A DNA stretch of 64,000 nt from Odontesthes bonariensis. Lineage: Eukaryota; Chordata; Actinopteri; Atheriniformes; Atherinopsidae. Numbering within the stretch: position 1 is the first letter of the stretch; every line of letters starts with the position of its first letter. The notes beneath the pieces were generated by a model that was given only the letters and a program-made list of their open reading frames with translations, did not search any database and was not told the origin of the DNA. Positions 34,960-47,419 of this stretch are shown here, one piece after another. A program made the position numbers and the translations under genes. The stretch lies in the NCBI RefSeq assembly GCF_027942865.1, contig NC_134524.1:22001536-22065535 (forward strand), read 5' to 3'.

Positions 34960-36110
34960 ACATATGAAGAGATGATAATTGGTTGACTTCTGATCCATTA
35001 GGAAAAATAAGATGTGGTGCTTTTTTTGTGGCATGTGCGTCTTTTAACAGTTCGATAACTTCAAATAATGCTTTCAGTAAAAGATGGATCTCTATTCCTG
35101 CACTTGGTTTGCTGTTATACCGAGGTCAAATATCAGTGGAAGTATATGTCCTTTAGATGGCAGCACAGGAGAAATATTCCTGTTTTTGAGCAAGAGGCCA
35201 GCAAGGATTTTTTTTCCTTTTCAATTTGGAAAAACACATGTTTTAGAATTAGCATTGATGCCATTTGTATATATAAATGATGTGTTACTTTTTTTCTTTG
35301 TGTCATGTTTGCTTCACTGATACGTTTTATTTCTTTTCAATAACGTGAGCTGAATAGAATACCCTAAAGGCTCACTAAATCCTTTAGCTGGATCCAGCTG
35401 AAACAAAGGATGAAACTGCACCGTAGTTACTTTGTAAATGATTACGTATCACAACACTTAAACTGAATTAGAATCAAGTTAGACTTTTGGGAAGTTTCTT
35501 GGTTACCCTCCTTGTTATCAGCCTCTGAATCTTTATATAATACAGCTTGGTCCATTCATCCCCTTGACCAAGTTGAATATTGGTATGTTGGATGAACTTG
35601 TGTTCTGCCTCAAAGGAGAGTCATTTCAATAATCACTTGCATGTTGATGTCAGAAATTGAAGGAGAGGGAGCCACAAATCTGAACCAAACATGATCCTGA
35701 AAATAATAACCAAATAATGCCAAACTCACAAAAGAAAAATCTGAGGCCTTAAAAGTCGTTTTGAATAGAGTTTTCTTGTTTTTCTGTGACATCACTTTGT
35801 CTTTGTCTGTCACTTTGTCAAGAGGGCCGGTTCAAGTATGCACACGTCTTAGGAAGATTGGCTTTCAAGACCACAGACTTTTGTTCTCCTCTCTCTTATG
35901 CTTGCAATTGTGTTTGAGCACACAAAAACACATACAGATGTGCAAATAATGCAAAACACTTTTTCTCTCCAACACAGAAGGATTGGGTGGGAGACAAAAC
36001 AAAGTGTGTGTGTGTATAAACTGGAGTGTAGACCACAGACAGCTTAACATGGTTGGAATAAAAGCAAATTAACCAGGAGTTAAAAAACAAACTGATAACA
36101 CACACAACCA
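34960..36110. other. Intergenic, no gene seen
   Basis: AT-rich, with a short GT run near 36005. No supported frame. Confidence 0.45.
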
Positions 36111-36111
36111 C

Positions 36112-36124
36112 ATATATATGTATG

Positions 36125-36193
<69 letters not shown>

Positions 36194-36250
36194 ATATTGA
36201 TATATATATATATCAATATTTATATATATATATCTATATTTATATAGATA
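36112..36250. repeat. Long TA-rich microsatellite
   Basis: Nearly continuous TA dinucleotides with occasional TTTATA and TCAATATTGA interruptions. It has expanded next to the hAT copy that follows. Confidence 0.9.
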
Positions 36251-36688
36251 ATACTTCAAGTCAAGTTACCTTATTGCAATTTTACCCGCAGAATCTGATC
36301 TTAATAAAGTGAAAAGACAAGATATAAATAATTGTCAGTAAACATCATTGGCCAATGTGTCCAACCTGTCCACCCCGTATCATATCAAGCTAACGTTAGC
36401 TAACTACCGACTAGGCTAACAGGATAATATTAGCTAATTTGACAAGCACTTACTGGTCAGAATGGATCTTCAAATGACAAACAAAGTTCGAAGTTATGCT
36501 AGTTGCTTAACACTCAAGTCATCCAAGTCATCGTGTCTCAAGTCAAGTCAAGTGCCGAGTCTTTAACTTCCAAGTCCGAGTCGAGTCTCAAGTCTTTTAT
36601 TTTTTGTCAAGTCAAGTCACAAGTCATCAAAACAGCGTCTTGAGTCGACTTGAGTCCAAGTCACAGTGACTTGAGTCCCCATCTCTGA
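36250..36688 (-). mobile_element. hAT-type AAGTC-rich element, copy 1
   Basis: Ends CCCCATCTCTG at the right. The interior has many CAAGTC/GAGTC repeats and the block AAGCTAACGTTAGCTAACTAC. It is the same family as 56424-57317. Its left terminus appears lost in the TA tract. Confidence 0.8.
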
Positions 36689-36689
36689 T

Positions 36690-37250
36690 ATATATATATG
36701 TATATATTTATATTGATAGAATGACAGATAGATACAGTATAATGACTGCATGACATTTTAGAATTTGCATTTAACATGAATTTTTAACCCCACCTGTGAC
36801 TCAGAACTTCAGATATCAGCCCACCACTTATGTTCAGACTTAAATATGTCAGATTCTACTGGATGCAACTTTAACTCAAATAAATGTGTACTTTACCAAA
36901 GCAAATTTTTAAGAAAGTCAATACAAAACCACACACAAATATTCATTCTCATCATCTCTTTTGAAATGGACCAGAATGACCTCCTGTACCAGTTCTTATT
37001 GCGTCACAGCCGAAGAGGCATCTGACTGAAGACTCGCCACTGTTTAATCACTATATTGTGCAAAGAGTGCGCAGAGTTGTACATTCTCTTTGGCAGTTTG
37101 TGCAATAGACTTTCTGCAATCAGCTTCTGGGACTCCAGAGCAGCCTCCAGCACAGAGCAAGCCCTCTTTTACAGTTTGTTTAAGTCACTGGCTCCGATGC
37201 TGCCACCTCAATAGAAGACTGCAAAGCAGATTGCCCTCCTTATCACAGAC
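36690..37250. other. Intergenic, no gene seen
   Basis: Nothing recognised apart from a short TA stretch at the left edge. Confidence 0.4.
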
Positions 37251-37255
37251 TGATA

Positions 37256-37603
37256 CACTCTCAGAAAATAAAGTACAGAAATGTACCTTTAGGGGTACAA
37301 TGGCTTGTCACTGGGGCAGTACCCTCAGAAGGTATAGTTTTGTACCCTTGTGGTTTGTACCTTACAGAGACCAATCTTGGACCTCTGGTGGCAATTTTGT
37401 ACCCTTATACTGAAGTAGCCTAACACAGACTGTCTATTGTACCCCAGCATGTAGAAAAAAAAAGGTACATATATGTACCTTTTACCACTTGAGTACATAT
37501 AGGTACCTTTAGGTCCAATAATTAACCCAAGGGGGTACATTAGTATAGATTGTACCTCAGGGGACAAAAAAGGACTCGTACTGTACCCCTATTTCTGAGA
37601 GTG
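37256..37603. mobile_element. mariner-like MITE (TA-flanked)
   Basis: Termini CACTCTCAGAAA and TTTCTGAGAGTG are perfect inverted repeats flanked by TA (37254-37255, 37604-37605), the Tc1/mariner target. The interior is full of GTACC/GGTAC palindromes. It is non-coding. Confidence 0.8.
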
Positions 37604-37609
37604 TATGCG

Positions 37610-39020
37610 ACATCTTGCTGCACACATGAAAGAACCCAAGCTTCCTCAAGAAGTAGAGTCTGCTCTGTTCCTTCTTGTAAACAGCCTTGGTTTTGCATTT
37701 CAACTCCAGTAAGTTAATAGATTGCCATGAAATTTTTCAACAGCATTTACTGTCCTGGGACGACAAACACTACCAAAGCTGGTGATTATCTCATTCTCTG
37801 GCACCAAGTCTGGCATTGAGATATTAGTCTCATCAACTGTTGGCTGAGTGGCTATGAAATTTGGGATCCGTCTTAGTGGATGCTGCTTCAAGTGCGGTTT
37901 AAACAATGATATATGTTACCAGTGGATAGAATCCAAAAATCAAAGACCTCTCGGAGGCCTCATCATTGCACAGCAATTTCTAATAAGCCTGTTAGGCTAA
38001 TTTAATTGGACAACTTTTGTTGTCAGAGAAGGCTGCGTTTGTGAAATCAGTATTTTACTAGAGCAAAGCAACACTGGAAATGCCTTAAAGTCACCATGAG
38101 TTGACACAAAGTCCTAATAGGCTGATTTTCAATCCCAACTTCTGAAACTTTTAACCACAGGACAAAAGAAAAGACAATTGTGATAATGAGAACAGCTTTA
38201 TTGGGAATTTGCCGATATCAATACACAATTGCGCTGAATAGTTTTTCCAAAAAGATGACACTTTAGACTAGCATCTTTGGAGTATCTAGATCCATGAGAG
38301 TCTATTGTGTACATTGTGGAGTGATTTGACCCCAATTTGCATTTTCTGGGTGTGTCAGCCTGGCTTTGAGAATCACAACTGTGGCTGTATTGACATTTTA
38401 CAGCTTACATGTAATTCAAAAGTCCGGTTCTGGTAGAATTAACGCTACAATCGTTTTTTTGTTTTTTTTCTCATGTCTTGTAAATGCACTTATTGACCAA
38501 TCGACCAGAACGCGCCCAATACAGTTTTGAGTGTTGAGGACAAGTTCAACTTTCTTGCTTGTAGTGGCACTCCTTGCTGCCCCGTAAACACAGCCCCATT
38601 AACAGAAATAATGAGGCCATGTTTTTTTTTCACACAGGCCTAAAGTCAGTATCAATGTGGATTAAGATGATGAATGTGACAAACAAAAACCTGTTTAACA
38701 CCAACATGTTAACTCGGCCATTGCAATCATTTATTATACCAACGTTAGCTTTAGTGACTCAAAGTGCTTACAGCTTTACAGACCAAGTAAAGGCAAGGTG
38801 CAAAGTGCTTTTGTCTACTTTGAGCTTTCCACTGCACCATTGTTTGCCCACAATCAAAATCTGGATTAGCTGCATGCAGCACATGAAACTACTGAAATGT
38901 ACAGACAGAAAGCAGAGGCTGGCTTTGTAGAGGTCACTTCAAATGTCAGGTACTCTTTCAATGTTTTCTGACTTGCAACTTGAAAATGCAGATTCCAAAA
39001 AGCTGATGGCGTACAATATA
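37610..39020. other. Intergenic, one shared repeat
   Basis: It contains the second copy of the unclassified repeat at 38062-38235. An open frame at 38574-38930 has no recognised domain. Confidence 0.4.
38062..38235 (+). repeat. Unclassified dispersed repeat, copy 2
   Basis: Partner of 18297-18470, sharing ordered blocks (AGCAACACTGGAAATGCC, GTTGACACA, TTATTGGGAATT). Confidence 0.5.
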
Positions 39021-39028
39021 ATAATAAT

Positions 39029-39827
39029 AGGGCTGGGCAGCGATTAAAATTTTTATTCTAATTAATCACATGATTTCCCTGATTAATCGCGATTAATCGC
39101 ATTTGTACGCAAAATCCAAAAATTAATTCAAAAGTAGTGTATAGCTTTTAGCATTTAGTTTTATTTTAAATGTACTGCCATATGAATGAAAGTGCCATAA
39201 CATTTGTTGTGCAAACACACTTTTAACATCAGCATTTTTATGTAGTTTTTATGTAGAAGCCTCGCTCCACTGTCTGTTTCCTTGAATGACTTGCTGCTAT
39301 CAGTTGTGTCTTTTGCCCTTTAAGTGATATTTTAGACTGGAACTACCACGGTAATAAGACAATTCAACTTGGCAGTGTTTACAGATGACTTTGGTTCTGT
39401 CGACTCCGCCGTCTGGAAGAAATTTAAAATGAAAATGGCCGAGTAAAAGTTCCGTACCCTTCTCCATGTTTAGTGGATCCGCCGATTACTTTCTTTTCCG
39501 GTTCCGCTTCCGCAGCAGACAGCTACAGACTTTTACAAAATAAAAGCCTGTGAGCAACAGACTTTTACAATCATAAAACAAATTAAAAAACAGGGGTGGT
39601 TTGTGGCGTACTGGGTTGAGCAGTCCTCGCTACAGCTGGCCCCGGTTCGAGTCCCACATCGGACAGCCCTGTGCTGCGTGTCGTTCCCCCTCTCTCTCCC
39701 CCCTGCTTCCTGTCTCTCTGAACTTTCCTATCCGTTAAAGGCACTAAAGCCCCCCAAAATGTTTGTATTAAAAAAATAAATAAAATAATTTAAATTGAAG
39801 AAAAAAAAACATGCGTTAATGCGCATT
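39029..39827. mobile_element. hAT-like GGGCTGGGCA element, right end damaged
   Basis: It starts TAGGGCTGGGCAGCGATTAA, followed by paired GATTAATCGC blocks, and ends near GCGTTAATGCGCATTGCTC, which matches the other terminus of this very common teleost family only in part. A SINE is inserted near its right side. Confidence 0.6.
39592..39780 (+). mobile_element. tRNA-derived SINE nested in the hAT-like element
   Basis: The A-box-like GTGGCGTACTGGGTTGAG and the B-box GGTTCGAGTCC are spaced as in a tRNA. A CT-rich body (CCCTCTCTCTCCCCCCTGC) and an A-rich end follow. Confidence 0.65.
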
Positions 39828-39829
39828 GC

Positions 39830-42600
39830 TCTAAATAATAATAATAAAAAAACAACCCATCACTTGTGCAAGAAATAAGTTGTGGCTTACTCACATAATG
39901 GGTCACATGGGCGATCCAGACCACTTAACTAAATAATGTTGCCACAACGTTTGCCTCTTATTCCTTGCGAGTTTTGTTTGCTATTTAGCAACTTCTTCTC
40001 TGTTACATTCAAGTACAAATTAGCTTACAACACCCCCTACTGACAACATTAGCCAGCCAAGTTTATTCACTCCAACCCTACTAATAGAAACAAGTCTTAT
40101 TCATTTTCTTCAGGCATTCAACTATTTTGGATTGAAAAATATATTCAACTGATTGATGATTCTCTGACTGAGTCAAACAGCTACCATTCAACAACCCATC
40201 CTTTTCTCAGGAAGCCTTTGGTGGATGCTCCTTTTATACCCAATATTGACGCCCTCACCTGACACCAGGAATCTGGTGATTGTTGAATCTTCCGCAGTGC
40301 TATTATTTCAGTAAATATTTGGAATCTTTCTGTTTTTCTTCGACCCGCTTCCAGCCTTTTTGTTTTAGTTTGCATGTGTGCAAATATGTTGCTATCCTCA
40401 GTCACTGACAATCGTTTTATTTGGACTTGTGTCTGTTAAAGGTTCAAATGACTTAACAAATTTCAGATTTGTGTTTTTAGTAAATTCTGAAAACAGTCGT
40501 GGAGTCGGGTTTCTACGTGTCCAACCACATTCAAATGTGGCTCTTTTCTCTCCTCCATACAGCTGGCAAAACAGTTCATGATCGCAGAATGTTGGTTTCA
40601 GACAGTATCAGGAATAGATAGTCACAAGATCCCCTTCATCTGACAGTGGATAGGTGTAGGAGAGGAAGTTCCAAAGCTATCCAGAAAGCCCTTCTGGTGG
40701 AAACTTTTACTTAGATTGAAAATTTGAAATGATTCATTCATAGGTTTTTATTATTTCTTTGTAATGTAATTTTCACTCAAAATTTCTTTTTGACAACGGT
40801 TGGTAGAGGATTTTTGGAGTTGAATGTTGCAAAGCTCAGTTGTTAATATGAGCCACATGCACGCAAACACAGTATATACATAGACTTGGCTGCAGTATGC
40901 GATGGTCCCAAAGCTCTGCTACATAATACGTCATGGAATGCTTATTTCGAACTTTTAGCTCCCATTGCTGATCACCATTGTGTAGTCTTACCACGAGACG
41001 CTGACTGACAGACATAGTGAGACTCTTACACACTTACACAACTCACACATACACATTGATAAGCTGCAGGGTCGGGCGGACAGCTGTGGTGTCAGAGGAG
41101 CACACATCTGGAGAAGTGCTTGTGCTGTCAGGGGGTTGGCTGCCAGTAAGTGAGTGGAACTGAGAGAAGTGACGGAAAAAAGAATCATGATTACACACAG
41201 AGGACGAATAGTTGGATGGCTACATACTACAGTGGGAGGTAAATGACAGAAATACTAAATCTTGTGAAGGGCAAACCCACCTCGAAGGAACCATGGAGCA
41301 CATCTAGAATAACACTAGAAGTATCGCCATGAGAAGTGTTATTCAAGGATTTGAAACTCATTTCTACTTTTCCTGAATGAGATTCAAACAGGTTGAACTA
41401 GAGCATAGAGTTCTAAACATTAAAACAATTCAGCTCAGGCAACTCAACAGAAAAGAGTGCAACTTTGACATAAACGTTAAAGGTAAAGTATATAGAGGTT
41501 TTTTCTTTGGCTACTTGCGGACAGCAAAATGCACTGGAAACACAACATTCACATGTTTTGGCTGTCAGAAAAAACTACGGTAACTATAGCATTCATTTGG
41601 CAGCCTGGTCTTGGAGGAAAAAAAAATGTACATGGCTAACTCAGACGCCAACAAGCTTCTCCAACAATGTCTTGGTATTCTGGAAACCCAAAAGAAACAG
41701 ACTGTTTATGAAAGCATTTATCTTTGTGCAAATAGATAGGGATTATACATTTTTTTCATGACAGCCAACATGAGTCTCAAAGGGAAGTGTATCAAAGTAT
41801 TATAAATTTACCAACTGGTCAGCTAGAACAAGTAGATTTCTGACTTGGGAGACTTTGAGTCTCTTGATGTTTTCCTCAACCCAACCACGTAGATGGTATT
41901 GCCTAAACCTCACAGAGAAATGTAATAAAAAGCTAGAACAAATATAAATATCACTGAAAACATTTTTGTGAAATTAAGTGTACAGTAACAGAGTTTTTCA
42001 TCTGGTGAAGCTGCTGAACAGTTTGAACAAAATGCTGTACACAGACACTGTGCTCTTCTTGGTAATAACTTTAAATGCAACCAATCACTTTAACCATTTA
42101 CATGAAAAAACAAAAGAACAGCATGTTCAGGATCACATATCAGCTTATACTTCATGACAGTTTCTTAAGTTTATGTTGTATGATGGTGCTTCTGGGGACA
42201 ACGGTCAATTTTTTTCAGGTTTCATAACCGAATAATGGATATCCAAGACCCACTGTTTTGCATAGCTTTCTGAACATTTTTTTAAAGGAAGATAAATTCT
42301 AAAAAACTAAAGCATCTTACAAACATGGTACCAAGCTTCTGTTATCAGTATCTTACCCCTTTTCTGAAGATTCTCTGTTTTAATATGAATGGACGTGTTT
42401 GGAGTGGATGTGGAGATTATTTCCTTATAACTATACGAGTCCAAACCCATGTCATGGTGGTATGATAGCTTTGGTGGGAAGGTCCATGATCATGATCCTT
42501 TCTGAAACCAAGCAATTTTGGTTTCATTTGCACAGAGGATGGAATTTAAGTGACAATACTGTGCAATTTGTTGGTTTTCTTAGCAAGACAACTTGTAATG
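39830..42600. other. Intergenic, no gene seen
   Basis: No domain-bearing frame, RNA gene or recognised repeat over about 2.8 kb. Confidence 0.45.
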
Positions 42601-42785
42601 AATTAGCATAACATGAATAACATTGTAATGGACTTAACATAACTGACCTATGATGAATTGGACTCAGTTAGATAATAACTAGGTTCCAATCAACTGAATT
42701 TTACTGTATCTAATTGGACTGTGTTTAGTGTGTCTTTAAAGTTCCTTGAAGCGTTATATGAATAAACTGAAATGAACTGAACCAA
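42600..42785 (+). mobile_element. L2-like LINE 3' tail
   Basis: AAAGTTCCTTGAAGCGTTAT followed by ATGAATAAACTGAAATGAACTGAA resembles the CTTGAGACG...TATATAAATAAA-plus-repeat tails of fish L2 elements. No coding part is left. Confidence 0.45.
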
Positions 42786-42789
42786 ACCA

Positions 42790-45240
42790 GGCAGTGACCA
42801 AAAAGCACAATAATAATCCATGAAAAAACTGAATAATAAGATATCTGTGTCTAAAAAACTATTCCACAGATGATTCCAAACCCAAAGTCTTCACTGCTCC
42901 ACAACCACCTCATCAATTCTGTTTGACAGCCTTTAAACCATCTCAACTAAAAAAGGGAGATTTGTGTGTCAACCACCTCAAAGATACAAGTTTGCTCTCT
43001 GACGGTTTTGCTTCCGTGATGCCAGAATACAACGTTGACAGATGATATGCCACAATACTTGTACTGTGCCAAGGAATTTCTAGATACTTAAATTAAACGG
43101 GGCTCCTTTTTTTGAGTGGAGAAACAAACCTCTCAATCAACCTCCTTGGGTGAAAACATTGGACGGAATTCGTACCATTCTTTCCAAGTTTTCTTTTCAG
43201 GATGAAAAGGGTCGACAGATAAAAAAATCTAAGTTTAAACTTAGCTCACACGGTACAATCTGATCTCCCAGAAGTCTCTGCAACCCCAAGAAAGCTACTG
43301 TCTTAGCTTTTCCACAACTGTTTAAGGCACTAGGGACTTTCATTTCACCCAAAAATAACTATTCAAAGAAGCCTCCTAATGAATTTGTGCCATTGTAAGA
43401 AAATAATTTTGGCTGTACCCACATGATAGAATAATAACCAGGGAAATAGAAAAACTAAAATCTGGATATATCCTCAAACCTGGTGTTATATACATCATTA
43501 TTCTACGTTAGGCTATGCGTGGGAGGCCAGAAGAGCAGTGTCTCAAGCCCACTGAGTGCAACAATCTTTCCATTTTATGTGTATCATTGGCTACTGTATC
43601 CAAGTGAGTAAATCAGGGTGCAGCTGGATCAGCACACCCGCAGAGAGGAGAATGCAGGCTCAATCTTAGTTTTAACAGTGTTCAAACTATGAGCCACACG
43701 AGATTCTCTTTTATTTTCCTACATTGGTCAGTCAAATGAACAACTACTAATGTTGTTTTGTTTCAAAGAAGAAAAAGAAACACTTAGCCCAAGAGAAGAA
43801 ACTTAGAAAGGGTCAGTTAGCAGGATATATAAAGTGCATTCGTATTCAGAGTTAGTGCAGTTGTTTGGCACTAGCTGCTCTGTGCTGGCGTCCCTGAACG
43901 TGTCACGTTAGTAAAGAAAATACAGAAGAAATGTGCTGTCTGACATGTGGTCACCAAAATAGTTTTTCCCTAACCTTCCCTAAAAGAGGTTGAAGGTGCT
44001 GAATAATAGCTTTGTGCATAGTTTTTGCTGGGGTTCGACCTCTGCAAATTCAAACTTTGAGATGATGATGAAAAGGCAGAGCTAGCCAAGGTTATCGCAG
44101 GCACTTGAATGTGGCCTTTATAACAATTTCTGTTGCAAGTCATCCAATAGCAATCAACAAAATACTTTACTAAAAATGTCAACTTCATACACTGAGTGAA
44201 GCCAGAGGGTATCACCAAAAGGCAATCTACTTCACAGGCTGGGGTAGCCTATCTGGATCGCCCCGCCTGCTCATCTATCCCACAGTCATTTCAATAATGA
44301 ACCAACTAACCAAATAAATGACTACTAGTATAATGTAATTTAGATGTTTTTTTCTTTGTGTCTAAAAAGGACGAAATCATGTTCGGTAGTTACAACAACA
44401 GAAACAGGTCTTCTGCGTCATATCGTGTCCCAAATTTCATCCAAATGTTTAAGGTTCAAAGTACCTTCAAAATGCCTTCAGAAAAAGGTTAAATGCAGTT
44501 ACATGACCATACAATGTCACCTATTCAAAGGCCACCAATTATTCCTAATCACCTATGTTTAAAAAATCTGTTTAAAGCGGTCTCTATTACTTTAAACTTA
44601 GAGGTCAAACCCAGCTCCAAGCAGCTCTTTGTGTCATGCTAACAGTTTCCCCACTAATCATCCATAAATTCGGGGTAACCTTTTTCAGCTGTGTAACTTT
44701 AGACGATTGGAATCCAAACTACACCACAGGCTTTGCTTGAAATTTAGAAGATATATTTTAGACAGAGAATCAACACTCCACAGGACTTCTCATCTGGCTC
44801 TGGCATCCTGGTGGATGCTGTACGTGGTGAACTTCTCTCTGGCAGGACACTTGTTCTGGCAGCGTTCAACTTGAAAAACACTTAAAGTGATTTAACAACA
44901 ACCTGAAAAGCAAAAAAAACAAAGTACAATCGTTTACTGAGTCATTTAGAATTAAAAGCATGTCAGCAACAGTATCACCAAAAATGGATGATTTGATTTT
45001 CGCATGTCACAGTGGAATATTTGTACACGGAAAAGGGGATTTCGGTGCAGGTGTTACACGCTGGCTTCTTGTGAAGTATGTTAGCCATCTGGCTGTTTGC
45101 AGCACTGAAATACAATCCGGCCAAAGACTTGACTCATAGTGGTGGCAGAACAGGCTCTCAAACAGTTACATCTAAAACCACATCAAAGCCATCAAAATAA
45201 AAAAATATTCAACTCTTCCTCCACGTCTCTTTTAGAATTT
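42790..45240. other. Intergenic, no gene seen
   Basis: Nothing recognised. All frames are short. Confidence 0.45.
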
Positions 45241-45242
45241 CA

Positions 45243-45661
45243 CACTGGAAAAAATGCCCCTCCAAAAATAAGTAAGAAAAACAACAAATACAAGACGTTT
45301 TTTGCTTGAAATAAGCAAAAAAATCTGCCAATGGAACTAGTGAAAGTCGGCTTGTCAAGATTTCTTGAAATAAGATGTGATATTTTGGGACTTTTGAGAT
45401 AAAAGTGATCTTGAAATTAGCTTAAAAACCTCTTCAAATGTCAAAAAAAGCTTGTTTCATATGAAATCCGACTCAAAACAATTTGTTTTCAAGACTTTTT
45501 CACTTAACAAGATATTCCAGATGTATTGTCTTCAAACAACTCCCTATATCTGGATGAAATAGTACTTGTTAGGCAGTTGTGTCTGATATTAAGAGTAATG
45601 AGATATTTTGACTAGAAATGAGACAAATATACTAGGTAAGACTTTGATTTTTTTTCCAGTG
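45243..45661. mobile_element. MITE with CACTGGAAAA inverted ends
   Basis: It begins CACTGGAAAAAA and ends TTTTTTTTCCAGTG. The interior has CTTGAAATAAG-type repeats. The target duplication is unclear, so the superfamily is left open. Confidence 0.55.
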
Positions 45662-46735
45662 CAGTGACTTGGATTTAATTATCTGTGCTGTGATATTTCC
45701 TTCTGTCCCTCTTGGCCACCAAGATTTGCACTGAGAGTGCGGCTGTGTCAAATAGGTCCCAGTAGGAATGCATTGCTTTCACATCTGTTTGCAAAAAAAA
45801 AAAAAAGTGGAACTTGACTTGGAACCATTTCTCTGGATCACGCCCCACAAAAGCTTTCACAAAGCAAAAAAAAAAAAACCATTCAAGTTTCATTGGACTG
45901 TTGGCTTTTAAATACAGCAAAGTTCTCAGACAGTGATGCTGCTGTGTTTCACACACAAAAAGTGCCATCTACTCCTCAACAGCAAAAAGGACAGAGGACA
46001 GAGAGCAGTGGATAACTTCAGGTAATCAGGTGTCCTGTTGTCGAAACAGACAAAGGGGACATTAAAGACAAAGAGATAACTTACAATAGAAGCCATTAAA
46101 AAAGAGTGCTCTGTCTTATGCTTATTCAACAAAGGGTGGAGGTTTTGGTTGACATGCAAGTTTCCTCTTTTTAGCTGCGCATGCAAAAGAAATCTAGAGT
46201 TGCGCTCGTCACCGGGTGACATCACATATCTCCAGTGACCCGAGTGCTGCTCTGTTATGCTATTGTAAACTTAAGCTCAAATATGCAATTGTGGCGGCGG
46301 TGGTAAACTGGAAGGCGTTGGGTAAACGTTTGCTCTCAAACATCGTAAAGCCCTAAAACTGACCAAAGACATGCACACAAACACCGGTTACAGCTCAGGG
46401 AACACAGAGATTCAAGGAGAGAGCAAAGAAATAAAGTTAAGAATTTCTTTTCTACCAACAGCACTTCAGTTTATTGCAGTGTCTGCTTGCACCGAATGGT
46501 TGATGCATCAAACCGTATTTCAAGTTTGGTAAAAAATGTTTTTAAAAACAACAATTGTCCAAAAGGTGAAGACATTGTATTTACTGTTATTGGAGACTGA
46601 GTTTTCTTTTTGGTTTTGTTTTCGTACAATCAAGGTAACTTTTACAATGGGTTCGGGGTTATGTGAAATTTTGACTAGCTACAAAAGAACAGATGAAGCG
46701 CAAATTAACTTAATGTATTTTCATTTATCCATAAG
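45662..46735. other. Intergenic, no gene seen
   Basis: A-runs near 45791 and 45868. No supported gene. Confidence 0.4.
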
Positions 46736-46739
46736 TTAA

Positions 46740-47132
46740 AGGGACAGTTTGCCTCTTTTGACATGAAGCTGTATGACATCCCATACTAGCAATATCGTTT
46801 ATGAACATCTTCTTACCCCCTCCTGCCTCCTGTGAGCTAAGTCCCGGCCTCATTTTGGCGTTGACGAAAGTAGTCCGGCTAGTTGGCTGGAGTTTAAAAA
46901 ATAAAGCGTTTTGCTTCTCAAGACAATATGCGTTCAAAAGAGTAATACATTTGCATCACAAAATCGTTCTCCAGGAAAAAGTCAGACCTCACAATCACTT
47001 GGCGCTATTTTCTCTCCCTTTGTATCACTGCGTGCTGCCACCTGCCGATAGCCGCACCTGTTGCGGTGTTTACTGCTCGGTCTGCACGGTCTACACAGCA
47101 CGCAGTAATATGAAGGGAGAGAAAATAGCGCC
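46740..47132. mobile_element. TTAA-flanked MITE, family A copy 2 (right half partly lost)
   Basis: The left end AGGGACAGTTTGCCTC follows TTAA (46736-46739) and matches family A through the GTAGTCCGGCTAGTTGGCTGG block. After GAGAAAATAGCGCCAG the similarity stops, so the right arm is truncated. Confidence 0.75.
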
Positions 47133-47385
47133 AGGCTTATGTATTCATTTTGAAAAAAAAATGTACTCTCTGGGCACACGCATCGACAAAATTTGCAGTC
47201 AAATGCAAAAGTCATCCAACAAATGGGTGCGAATTTGGGGGAATGTGAGGCAGCAGGTGGATCTAACATTATGCACTCTCAGCTCACAGACCAGTGTTGG
47301 ACTCTTTTTTTTACAATTTACTCATATGGAGTAGTGCCTTATCTGCATTGTAAAATCATTTCGGAGATGTGGGGATGCTTAACAA

Positions 47386-47416
47386 GCTAGCTAAGCTAAG
47401 CTAAGCTAAGCTAAGC
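47386..47416. repeat. AGCTA pentamer repeat
   Basis: Tandem GCTAA units in CTAGCTAAGCTAAGCTAAGC. Confidence 0.85.
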
Positions 47417-47419
47417 TAC

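Noticed and set aside
36118..36312. Tyr/Ile-rich frames in the TA tract
   Set aside because: Pure microsatellite translation.
39604..39670. A tRNA gene
   Set aside because: tRNA-like boxes continue into a CT-rich SINE body and no full cloverleaf forms.
46801..47334. 177-codon plus-strand frame (and the similar one on the minus strand at 60321-60794)
   Set aside because: Both translate the arms of the family A MITE. The recurring similarity is DNA-level repeat identity, not protein conservation.
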